Positions 57,085 to 64,000 of a stretch of 64,000 bases of DNA are shown piece after piece; the first letter of the stretch is position 1, and the number at the start of each line of letters is the position of its first letter. The stretch is taken from assembly GCF_002093745.1 (NCBI RefSeq), contig NZ_MTSB01000004.1, forward strand, positions 62,001 through 126,000, read 5' to 3'. The notes under the pieces are model-generated. The model saw nothing but the letters and a program-made list of their open reading frames with translations. It was not told where the DNA came from and made no database searches. The position numbers and the translations under genes were made by a program. The stretch is from Pseudomonas graminis (GTDB lineage Bacteria > Pseudomonadota > Gammaproteobacteria > Pseudomonadales > Pseudomonadaceae).

Positions 57085-58290
57085 TCACGCAGAGGCTGAT
57101 CCACGCAGATGCTGATCATAGTGCCGTGGGTCCAGCCGAACCACTATCAACAGCATGATTGCGACCAATGCCATGAGCGACCACCACGCCCCGGCGAAAC
57201 TGCCGGTCAGGTCACGGATCATGCCGGCGAACAATGGCGACAGGCTGGCGATCAGATAGCCGACGCCTTGCACGAAAGCGGTGAGGCTGCCTGCCTGCTG
57301 CGGATCGTCGACATGGTCCATCGTCACGATGAGGCTCATCGGGAACAGCCCGCCGATGCCCAGCCCCAACAGACCGGTCCATAGCAGGCTGAATGATTGC
57401 GGCATCAGGATCAGCCCGACAAAACCGATGATCATCAGCCCCAGCAGAACAGCCAGCACCATGCGCCTGTCGCGGCTGCAGTTTGCCAGTGCCGGTGCCA
57501 GCAAGCCCGAGACGACTTCCATCACGGTCAGAAAACCCAGCAACAGCCCGGCGCCCTGCTCGCTCCAGCCGTTTTCCAGGTAATACGGGGCCAGCCAGGC
57601 CAGTACGCAGGTATAGGAAGCCGTGCCGAGACCAAAGAAAACGCCCAGCGTCCAGGCCCGAGGCAAACGCGAAAACGCTCGTTGCGGTGTGGGCTTTGCA
57701 ACGCTCGCCGTATCGGCCTGCAGCAGGGCTCGCTGAGCGAACCAGACGCCCAGCGCCAGCAACGCCAGTAATGCCCACACGGCGAGAGCGATTCGCCAAC
57801 TGCCACTGCGCGCCAACACCAGCGGGCCAAGCGATGCGGCCAAGGCGGCTCCGCCCATGATCGCTGTCACATAAAGCCCCATGCACAGCGAGACATTGGC
57901 CTTGAAACGCGATTTGATCAACGCGGGCATCAGCGCCTGAATCATGGCAATACCGAGGCCTGCCAGCACAGCGCTGAGAATCAGTTCGGCGGCGGAATCG
58001 ACCAACAGGCGCGCCAGGGTTGCCACGCCGATCAGCGCCAGTGACAGCATGACGCTGCGCTGCGAACCCAGTCGACGGACAATCCCCATGCCGAAAAACA
58101 TCGCCAGGCCCATCGCCATGACCGGCAGCATGGTCAGCAACGAGGCGGTTCCAAAACCCAGCGGCACGTCGAGACGAATCGCCGCCAGCAATGGGCCGAT
58201 TGCGGCCATTGACGGGCGCAGGTTGAACGCCACCAGCACCACGCTGAGCATCAACCCTGCATTCTGAACCGTCGAGTTCCGCACTTGCAT
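57085..58290 (-). CDS. MFS transporter of the CynX/NimT type
   Basis: A 401-residue major facilitator protein with twelve hydrophobic segments. The opening AFNLRPSMAAIGPLLAAI, with Asn-Leu-Arg-Pro in the first helix, is the signature of the CynX/NimT (cyanate, 2-nitroimidazole) subfamily. The substrate is unknown. Of three possible starts (58347, 58320, 58290), the ATG at 58290 has GAAGG seven bases ahead and puts the first helix at a normal distance from the N terminus. Confidence 0.87.
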   Translation of the reverse strand: MQVRNSTVQNAGLMLSVVLVAFNLRPSMAAIGPLLAAIRLDVPLGFGTASLLTMLPVMAMGLAMFFGMGIVRRLGSQRSVMLSLALIGVATLARLLVDSAAELILSAVLAGLGIAMIQALMPALIKSRFKANVSLCMGLYVTAIMGGAALAASLGPLVLARSGSWRIALAVWALLALLALGVWFAQRALLQADTASVAKPTPQRAFSRLPRAWTLGVFFGLGTASYTCVLAWLAPYYLENGWSEQGAGLLLGFLTVMEVVSGLLAPALANCSRDRRMVLAVLLGLMIIGFVGLILMPQSFSLLWTGLLGLGIGGLFPMSLIVTMDHVDDPQQAGSLTAFVQGVGYLIASLSPLFAGMIRDLTGSFAGAWWSLMALVAIMLLIVVRLDPRHYDQHLRGSASA

Positions 58291-58403
58291 ACCGCCACCT
58301 TCGCTGTAGGAAGCCGCCATTAGACGGAGCCTGCACACAGGTGACAAATCGAAATATAGGCAACGCTATCGAGAAATCAGTTCAGCCATACGCATGATGA
58401 CGT

Positions 58404-59504
58404 TCAGGCATTTTGCCGAGGGCAGTGGCAAGACTTCCGGCCGCTCTCTTGCGTGGTCCGGTCAGACTCGGGCGAGACGACCTCATCGACACCCAGCCAC
58501 CAGGTCGTGCCGCGACACGGAAATTGCACATAGAACGGCTGCCCCATCATCGGCGTGGTGATCGATACATTCTGTTCCCAGGCCAACGCCAGAATCCGGT
58601 CGAAAGGTTCATGCCAGGCGTGCATCGCCAGGTCGAACGTGCCGTTGTGGATCGGCAGTAACCAGCGACCGCGCAGGTCCAGATGTGCCTGCAAGGTCTG
58701 CTCGGGCTGCATGTGGACTTGCGGCCACTCGACGTTGTAGGCACCGGTCTCCATGAGCGTCAGATCGAACGGGCCGTACTGCTCGCCAATGGTCTTGAAA
58801 CCGTCGAAATAGCCGGTGTCGCCACTGAAAAAGATCCGCTGATCACCGTCGATCATCACCCACGACGCCCACAAGGTGCGGTTACTGTCGAGCAGTGTGC
58901 GCCCCGAAAAATGCTGCGAAGGCGTGGCAACGAACTCGATACCGTCCACTTCGGTGGACTGCCACCAGTCGAGTTGGCGGACCTTGTGCGCAGGCACACC
59001 CCACTCGATCAGCGTATCGCCTACGCCAAGCGGTGCCAGAAAATGCTCGGTCTTGTTCGTCAGCGCCTTGATGGCGGCGCGGTCCAGGTGGTCGTAATGG
59101 TTGTGCGAGAGAATCACCCCGGTGATCGGCGGCAGCTCTTCCAGGCTGATCGGTGGCTGGTGGAAACGCTGCGGCCCCGCCCACTGCACGGGTGAGGCGC
59201 GCTCGGCAAACACCGGGTCGGTTATCCAGAAGCGGTTGCGCAGCTTGAGCAGAACGGTCGAATGCCCGAGGCGGTACACCGTGTTGTTCGGTGCGGCGAG
59301 CAATTGCTGTCGCGACAACGGCTGGACCGGAATGTCTCCTGCCGGACGTGTGTCTTTGGGCTTGTTGAACGTCTGGTCCCAGAAGATACCCAGCGTCCGG
59401 AAAAAACCGAGCGGCTTCACAGGCGCATGATTGCGATAGCGTCCTTCATGCCGAGACAGGACAGGCAGTGAAGAGAGATCCTTTTTAGGGTGGGTCGAGG
59501 CCAT
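58404..59504 (-). CDS. Metallo-beta-lactamase-fold hydrolase (NAPE-PLD/UlaG-like)
   Basis: A 366-residue binuclear zinc hydrolase. The HxHxDH motif is SHNHYDHLD near residue 132, the following ligands lie in TPSQHFSGRTL and FFSGDTGYF, and the last His in LPIHNGTFDLAMHAWHEP. This is the pattern of the phospholipase D-like N-acyl-phosphatidylethanolamine group. There is no signal peptide. It is divergent from the TetR gene, which probably represses it. Confidence 0.85.
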   Translation of the reverse strand: MASTHPKKDLSSLPVLSRHEGRYRNHAPVKPLGFFRTLGIFWDQTFNKPKDTRPAGDIPVQPLSRQQLLAAPNNTVYRLGHSTVLLKLRNRFWITDPVFAERASPVQWAGPQRFHQPPISLEELPPITGVILSHNHYDHLDRAAIKALTNKTEHFLAPLGVGDTLIEWGVPAHKVRQLDWWQSTEVDGIEFVATPSQHFSGRTLLDSNRTLWASWVMIDGDQRIFFSGDTGYFDGFKTIGEQYGPFDLTLMETGAYNVEWPQVHMQPEQTLQAHLDLRGRWLLPIHNGTFDLAMHAWHEPFDRILALAWEQNVSITTPMMGQPFYVQFPCRGTTWWLGVDEVVSPESDRTTQESGRKSCHCPRQNA

Positions 59505-59607
59505 GATTTGCTGACTCCTGGGAACAGGTTGAGGCTCCAGCCGCGCATACTTTGTACGTGAATCCCGTTGCAGGATGTCCGATGAAAAATATGTAACAGT
59601 GTTTTAC

Positions 59608-59622
59608 ACTACACGGTGTAGT
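59608..59622. promoter_or_regulatory. TetR operator candidate 1
   Basis: ACTACAC-G-GTGTAGT is a perfect 15-base palindrome (seven-base arms) in the 195-bp divergent gap between the hydrolase and the TetR gene. The size and symmetry suit a TetR-family operator. Confidence 0.55.
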
Positions 59623-59676
59623 TTTAAGCTTGCATGATTCTGGGTGACAAGTAAACTGCCGAGTGTAATTTTCTCT

Positions 59677-59688
59677 AAACGCACGTTT
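59677..59688. promoter_or_regulatory. TetR operator candidate 2 (PsrA-like core)
   Basis: AAACG-CA-CGTTT lies 12-23 bp ahead of the TetR start. Read as TAAAC-GCAC-GTTTG it also fits the core AAAC-N4-GTTT of the PsrA motif, failing only at one flanking base. It may be bound by the local regulator, by PsrA, or by both. Confidence 0.45.
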
Positions 59689-59699
59689 GAAGCGAACCT

Positions 59700-60314
59700 A
59701 TGACCGCACCCATGCGCCTTACCGATCAGAAACGCGAAGCCATCGTCCTGGCAGCCATTGCAGAGTTCGGCGACCGTGGGTTCGAGATCACCAGCATGGA
59801 CCGTATTGCCGCACGCGCCGAGGTCTCCAAACGTACGGTCTACAACCACTTCCCCAGCAAGGAAGAACTGTTTGCCGAGATGCTTCAGCGTTTATGGAGC
59901 TGTGCCCCGCCGCAGTCGGAAGTGATCTATCACGCCGACACCGGCCTGCGCGATCAGTTGAGAGAGCTGCTGTGGGGCAAGATGCGCAACCTCACCAACA
60001 GTCATTTTGTCGATCTGGCGCGGGTCGTGGTCGGTGCGACCATTCACTCGCCAGAGCGGGCGCAAGTGTGGATGGCCCGTATCAATGAACGTGAAGAAAC
60101 CTTCAGCGCCTGGATCCGTGCGGCGCAGAAGGATGATCGCCTGAAGCCCGTCGATCCGGGCTTTGCCGCCACACAGATGCATGCCCTGCTCAAGTCGTTC
60201 GCCTTCTGGCCGCAAGTGACGTTCAACGCGCCCTTGTTGACGCCCGAGGAGCAAAGCAACGTCGTCGAATCGGCGCTGAATATGTTTCTGGGCTGGTATG
60301 AAATACCCCGCTGA
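59700..60314 (+). CDS. TetR-family transcriptional regulator
   Basis: A 204-residue repressor with the N-terminal helix-turn-helix at about residues 10-58 (ITSMDRIAARAEVSKRTVYN, then HFPSKEELF) and a C-terminal domain of the AefR-like type (PERAQVWMARINEREETF). It is divergent from the metallo-hydrolase gene across a gap with two palindromes. The ligand is unknown. It converges with fahA, leaving an 18-bp gap. Confidence 0.87.
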   Translation: MTAPMRLTDQKREAIVLAAIAEFGDRGFEITSMDRIAARAEVSKRTVYNHFPSKEELFAEMLQRLWSCAPPQSEVIYHADTGLRDQLRELLWGKMRNLTNSHFVDLARVVVGATIHSPERAQVWMARINEREETFSAWIRAAQKDDRLKPVDPGFAATQMHALLKSFAFWPQVTFNAPLLTPEEQSNVVESALNMFLGWYEIPR

Positions 60315-60332
60315 CCCGCATCAAGCGTTCAT

Positions 60333-61628
60333 TCAACCCCTTATGGTGCCTCGGCACTCGCCGAAGCCTATCGACACCTGCCCGTCCCGGTGACAGCGAG
60401 CACGCAGGATCACTTCGTCGCCACTCTGCAGAAACGTGCGTTGCTCGCCGCCTGGCAAGGTAATGACGTGTTTGCCACCTTCAGTGATCTCCAGCAGGCT
60501 GCCGAACTGGCCCGGCTCAGGGCCGGACAGCGTGCCGGTGCCGAGCAGGTCACCCGGTTGCAGCTTGCAGCCGTTGACACTGTGATGCGTCACCATCTGC
60601 GCGACGGTCCAGTACATGTTCAGCGAATTGCTCAAGCCCAGCCGATAAGGGGCCAGCCCCTGCGCTTTCATAGACTCGGTGAGCAGCAGCACTTCCAGTT
60701 CGATGTCCAGCGCACCGCGTTGCTGATCGCCCTGATCCAGCAAGTACGGCAACGGCTGCGGATCACCGTCGGGACGCGGCGGCTGGGGGCTGCGAAACGG
60801 TTCCAGAGCCTCGGCAGTCACCACCCAGGGAGAAATGCTGGTCGCAAAGCTCTTGGACAGAAACGGCCCCAGCGGCTGGTATTCCCACGCCTGTATATCG
60901 CGCGCCGACCAGTCATTGAGCAGGCAGAACCCGGCGATATGCTCGGCTGCGCGATCAATGCCGATGGCCTCCCCTTGCGCATTGCCGGGGCCGACCCACA
61001 CGCCCAGTTCCAGTTCGTAATCCAGCCGCTTGCAGGGGCCGAATTCGGGTACCTGCCGACCTGCAGCGAGGGTCTGCCCGTCAGGCCGTTTGATCGACGT
61101 GCCGGATGTACACAGGGTAGACGCCCGTCCGTGATAGCCGATGGGCACATACTTGTAGTTGGGCAGCAACGGGTTGTCCGGACGAAACAGTTTGCCGACG
61201 TTCAGCGCGTGGTGAATGCCGACGAAGAAGTCGGTGTAGTCACCGACCCGCGCTGGCATGTGCAGGGTGCATTCACTGATGGGCAGCAGCACGTCCGATG
61301 CCGCCTGCAGGCTTGCCCGTTGCGGGCTGTCTTCATCCAGCAACTCCAGCAGCGCCGCACGCAGGGTACGACGTGAAGCCGCGCCCAGCGCAAAGAAATC
61401 GTTGAGCTGATCACGACTGGCGACCTCGGCAGCGTCGGCGGCCTGCCCCTGAAAAAAACCACCGTTGACCGCCGCACGCAGGTCGAGAATCAGATCACCA
61501 ATCGCCACCCCGCCGCGCGGCTCGCAACCCCGGTGGCTGAACACGCCCAGCGGCAGATTCTGAAGTGGGAAGTCACTGTGGCCATTGGCCGAGGTGACCC
61601 AAGTGCGACGATGTAGAGAGCTGTTCAT
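60333..61628 (-). CDS. fahA: Fumarylacetoacetase
   Basis: A 431-residue enzyme cleaving fumarylacetoacetate to fumarate and acetoacetate, the last step of tyrosine degradation. The N-terminal SH3-like domain and the C-terminal FAH domain (DYELELGVWVGPGN, LLNDWSARDIQAWEYQPLGP, with metal-binding Glu and Asp) are clear. The start overlaps the hmgA stop by one base (TGATG), so the 25-codon upstream extension of the frame is rejected. In many pseudomonads maiA follows; here a TetR gene converges instead. Confidence 0.96.
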   Translation of the reverse strand: MNSSLHRRTWVTSANGHSDFPLQNLPLGVFSHRGCEPRGGVAIGDLILDLRAAVNGGFFQGQAADAAEVASRDQLNDFFALGAASRRTLRAALLELLDEDSPQRASLQAASDVLLPISECTLHMPARVGDYTDFFVGIHHALNVGKLFRPDNPLLPNYKYVPIGYHGRASTLCTSGTSIKRPDGQTLAAGRQVPEFGPCKRLDYELELGVWVGPGNAQGEAIGIDRAAEHIAGFCLLNDWSARDIQAWEYQPLGPFLSKSFATSISPWVVTAEALEPFRSPQPPRPDGDPQPLPYLLDQGDQQRGALDIELEVLLLTESMKAQGLAPYRLGLSNSLNMYWTVAQMVTHHSVNGCKLQPGDLLGTGTLSGPEPGQFGSLLEITEGGKHVITLPGGEQRTFLQSGDEVILRARCHRDGQVSIGFGECRGTIRG

Positions 61629-62932
61629 CAGCGCGGTTCCTTGTTGAAAGTTCTGGCCATACCGTTCCAGCAGGCGTCGTAGTCGGTCTGCAACTGCGGG
61701 CACTCAAGCGCGTGACGGCTGGGGCGCAATACCTTGCCGGTCTCGAACATGAAGGCCATCGTGTTTTCGATCTTGTGCGGTTTGAGCTCGGCAGCGATGG
61801 CTTTTTCTGCCGTGACGTTGTCCGGGCCGTGAGCGCTCATGCAGGTGTGCAGCGAAGCGCCGCCCGGCATGAAACCTTCGGCCTTGGCATCGTACGCACC
61901 GTCGATGAGGCCCATGAACTCGTTCATCAGGTTGCGGTGAAACCACGGCGGTCGAAAGGTGTTTTCAGCGACCATCCAGCGGGGCGGGAAAATCACGAAA
62001 TCGATATTGGCCTGCCCGTGAACGGCGCCTGGCGAGGTCAGCACGGTGAAGATTGACGGGTCGGGATGATCGTAACTGACCGTACCCATCGTATTGAAAC
62101 GCCGCAGATCGTATTTGTACGGCACATTGTTGCCGTGCCAGCCGACCACGTCGAACGGCGAATGCTCCAGAGGTGTCGCCCACAGTTCGCCGAGAAACTT
62201 CTGCACCAGTTGCAGTGGCGCGTCGTGTTCTTCAAACCAGGCCGTCGGGGTCAGGAAATCACGCGGGTTGGCCAGGCCGTTGCTGCCAATCGGCCCGAGT
62301 TCCGGCAACCGCAACGCGCAACCGTGATTCTCGCCAATGTAACCGCGTGCGCTGCCGTCGAGCAGCTGCACGCTGAATTTCAGGCCTCGCGGCAAGACGG
62401 CTATCTCCAGTGGCTCAATGTCGAGCCGGCCCAGTTCGGTGACGATTCTCAGTCGGCCCTCCTGCGGCACGATCAGCCATTCACCGTCGGCATTGAAAAA
62501 CGCCCGTTGCATCGAGGTGTTGCTGGCATACACATAAACGCTGACGCCGTCAGCCTGATCCGCCGGCGAGGTGCTGGCCAGTGATATCAGGCCGTCAATG
62601 AAGTCCGTGGGTTCGGCAGGGATATCGAACGCATTCCAGCGCAATCGATTGGGATTGATCGGGCCTTGTTCATGGCCGACGATTTGCCGATCCATGCGTT
62701 GATAGCGCGGATGGGCTGCCGAGGGCTTGATCCGGTACATCCAGGTGCGACGGGCTTCGGCACGCCCGACGGTAAAAGCGGTTCCGGAGAACTGCTCGGC
62801 GTACAGGCCCAGTGGATGCCTTTGTGGCGAGTTCTGACCCATCGGCAACGCGCCGGGCAAGGCCTCGCTGCTGAATTGATTGCCAAAGCCCGACTGATAG
62901 ACCAGTGGATCCGAGCGGGAAGAAATAGCCAT
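61628..62932 (-). CDS. hmgA: Homogentisate 1,2-dioxygenase
   Basis: A 434-residue iron(II) dioxygenase opening the ring of homogentisate to maleylacetoacetate. Landmarks: [19 protein letters not shown] at the N terminus, [20 protein letters not shown] in the middle, and [20 protein letters not shown] with the His and Glu iron ligands, followed by [15 protein letters not shown]. Length is that of bacterial HmgA. It is the first gene of hmgA-fahA and reads away from hmgR. Confidence 0.97.
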   Translation of the reverse strand: MAISSRSDPLVYQSGFGNQFSSEALPGALPMGQNSPQRHPLGLYAEQFSGTAFTVGRAEARRTWMYRIKPSAAHPRYQRMDRQIVGHEQGPINPNRLRWNAFDIPAEPTDFIDGLISLASTSPADQADGVSVYVYASNTSMQRAFFNADGEWLIVPQEGRLRIVTELGRLDIEPLEIAVLPRGLKFSVQLLDGSARGYIGENHGCALRLPELGPIGSNGLANPRDFLTPTAWFEEHDAPLQLVQKFLGELWATPLEHSPFDVVGWHGNNVPYKYDLRRFNTMGTVSYDHPDPSIFTVLTSPGAVHGQANIDFVIFPPRWMVAENTFRPPWFHRNLMNEFMGLIDGAYDAKAEGFMPGGASLHTCMSAHGPDNVTAEKAIAAELKPHKIENTMAFMFETGKVLRPSRHALECPQLQTDYDACWNGMARTFNKEPR

Positions 62933-62985
62933 CTGAACCTCTTGTTGTTATTCGGTCACACAGCGATTGGCGGAATGACGAATTC

Positions 62986-63011
62986 CGTAACCTGATTACG
63001 CTTAACGTAAT
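62986..63011. promoter_or_regulatory. Overlapping HmgR operator candidates
   Basis: Two inverted repeats share the element ATTACG (62995-63000). The left one is CGTAA-CCTGA-TTACG (62986-63000), which resembles the palindrome I recall for the P. putida HmgR operator. The right one is ATTACG-CTTAA-CGTAAT (62995-63011), perfect over six-base arms. They lie between the divergent hmgA and hmgR genes. Confidence 0.65.
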
Positions 63012-63040
63012 TTGAGTTTGAAAGCCGGTCAAGCTATAAA
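63012..63040 (+). promoter_or_regulatory. Sigma-70-type promoter of hmgR
   Basis: TTGAGT (63012-63017) and TATAAA (63035-63040) are separated by 17 bases. The -35 element directly abuts the right-hand operator, so HmgR binding should block its own promoter. The start codon is 31 bases beyond the -10. Confidence 0.6.
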
Positions 63041-63070
63041 GCTGCCTTCCCAGACCGGCGTAATGCTCCC

Positions 63071-63859
63071 ATGACCCAAGAAACCGAAAGCCCGGCAAGC
63101 GGACGCCAGCAAAAGGTTCAGGCTGCCGAAGTCGGCCTGGGCGTGCTCAAGGCGCTGGCTGAATTATCGCCCTCCACATCGCTGTCGAAGCTGGCCGAGC
63201 ACTTGGGCATGCCGCCCAGCAAGGTCCATCGTTATTTGCAGGCATTGATCGCCAGCGGTTTTGCCGAGCAGGATGCCGTCAACAATCATTACGGGCTGGG
63301 CCGCGAGGCGCTGCAGGTCGGGCTGGCGTCGCTGGGCACACTGGATGTGTTGAAGGTGTCGGCGCCCTGGCTGGCCAACCTGCGGGACGAGCTGAGCCAG
63401 ACCTGCTTTCTGGCCGTGTGGGGCAACAAAGGCCCGACCGTGGTGTATGTGGAGCCGTCGATGGGAGCCGTGACGCTGGTGACGCAAATCGGCTCGGTGC
63501 TGCCGTTGCTCAGTTCGTCTACCGGCCTGGTGTTCGACAGCTTTCTGGGCCAGGGCGAAACGGCTCTGCTTCGCGAGCAGGAAACGCCTCATCTGGGTGC
63601 CGGGCAACGGCGCGAGATCGAACGCCACATTGAGCAGATCCGCCGCACCGGCGTGCATCAGATTCAGGGCATGTTGATGCCCGGCATCAACGCAGCCTCC
63701 TCCCCACTGTTCGCGATGGGCAACAAGCTGGTGGGCGTGATCACAGTGGTGGGACCAGGGTCGGTCTTGAACGATCAGGCGCAGAGCCTGGCGGTCAAGC
63801 GCCTTTTGCAGACCGCAACAGCGATCAGCGAGCGTATGGGGGGCAGGCTGCCGGGTTGA
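63071..63859 (+). CDS. hmgR: IclR-family regulator of homogentisate genes
   Basis: A 262-residue IclR regulator with an N-terminal winged helix (about residues 20-80, SLSKLAEHLGMPPSKVHRYL) and an effector domain (about 95-255, including HQIQGMLMPGINAASSPLFA). HmgR of P. putida represses hmgABC until homogentisate binds; position divergent from hmgA and the operator-like repeats support the same job here. No strong ribosome site is visible before the ATG. Confidence 0.9.
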   Translation: MTQETESPASGRQQKVQAAEVGLGVLKALAELSPSTSLSKLAEHLGMPPSKVHRYLQALIASGFAEQDAVNNHYGLGREALQVGLASLGTLDVLKVSAPWLANLRDELSQTCFLAVWGNKGPTVVYVEPSMGAVTLVTQIGSVLPLLSSSTGLVFDSFLGQGETALLREQETPHLGAGQRREIERHIEQIRRTGVHQIQGMLMPGINAASSPLFAMGNKLVGVITVVGPGSVLNDQAQSLAVKRLLQTATAISERMGGRLPG

Positions 63860-63921
63860 GGCGGACAGCCAGCGCCCGCTGCACAATCAGGATCGGACGC
63901 GGAGCCTTGGCACAAGAGGTA

Positions 63922-64000
63922 TCAGTCCGGCGTCAGCACGCCGCGCTGGATCTGGTCGCGTTCGATGGATTCGAACAGGGCCTTGAAGTTGCCTTCGCCA
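63922..64000 (-). CDS. hpd: C-terminal end of 4-hydroxyphenylpyruvate dioxygenase (cut by window edge)
   Basis: Only the last 24 residues and stop are inside the window: EGNFKALFESIERDQIQRGV followed by LTPD. This tail matches what I recall of the C terminus of Pseudomonas 4-hydroxyphenylpyruvate dioxygenase, the enzyme that makes homogentisate. Its place beside hmgR-hmgA-fahA supports the call. The gene continues to the right on the minus strand. Confidence 0.7.
   Translation of the reverse strand, partial: GEGNFKALFESIERDQIQRGVLTPD

Overview
The window looks like chromosomal DNA of a fluorescent pseudomonad, most likely of the Pseudomonas syringae group. The GC-rich coding style fits. The block nagZ-psrA-lexA-sulA-(two small genes)-topA-(DUF1653)-fadA-fadB follows the order known from Pseudomonas. 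It is combined with a myo-inositol catabolic operon and a psl-like exopolysaccharide cluster lacking pslC, a combination I associate with P. syringae. Assignments rest on reading the translated proteins; no database search was possible. I see no rRNA, tRNA, CRISPR array, prophage or insertion sequence.

Region 1 (1-9663) is an inositol operon read leftwards, iolC-iolE-iolB-iolA-iolI-iolD-iolG, with a divergent RpiR-type regulator (iolR). It encodes conversion of myo-inositol to dihydroxyacetone phosphate and acetyl-CoA; iolC is a kinase-aldolase fusion. iolG runs off the left edge and no transporter is inside the window. Region 2 (9748-12775) is a three-gene envelope-lipid operon matching E. 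coli ybhP-clsB-ybhN. Region 3 (12980-24834) is housekeeping: cytochrome b561, methylthioinosine phosphorylase, NagZ, PsrA with its palindrome, the SOS pair lexA-sulA behind two LexA boxes, TopA, and the beta-oxidation operon fadBA with a near-match PsrA box upstream. Region 4 (24835-35041) holds a candidate small RNA with its own terminator, a universal stress protein, Uup, a soluble lytic transglycosylase, a MOSC protein, CheV behind a FliA-type promoter, an orphan LuxR-type response regulator with a small partner gene, and a YegS-like lipid kinase.

Region 5 (35042-49853) is the psl-like cluster: pslA, pslB, pslD-pslJ, a hexapeptide-repeat acyltransferase, then a MurJ-like flippase (pslK). 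Most genes overlap or nearly touch. The pslA leader carries several GGA motifs, one at the top of a hairpin, which suggests RsmA-type translational control.

Region 6 (49787-60314) is accessory: two LysR regulators, a TDT-family transporter, an EthD-like protein, a secreted DUF4432 epimerase-like protein followed by a 25-bp-stem hairpin, a DJ-1/PfpI protein, a 49-residue hydrophilic protein, a CynX-type transporter, and a metallo-beta-lactamase-fold hydrolase divergent from a TetR regulator. Region 7 (60333-64000) is homogentisate (tyrosine) catabolism: hmgA-fahA, divergent IclR regulator hmgR with overlapping operator-like palindromes, and the last 24 codons of a gene that looks like hpd. maiA, often in this operon, is absent here.
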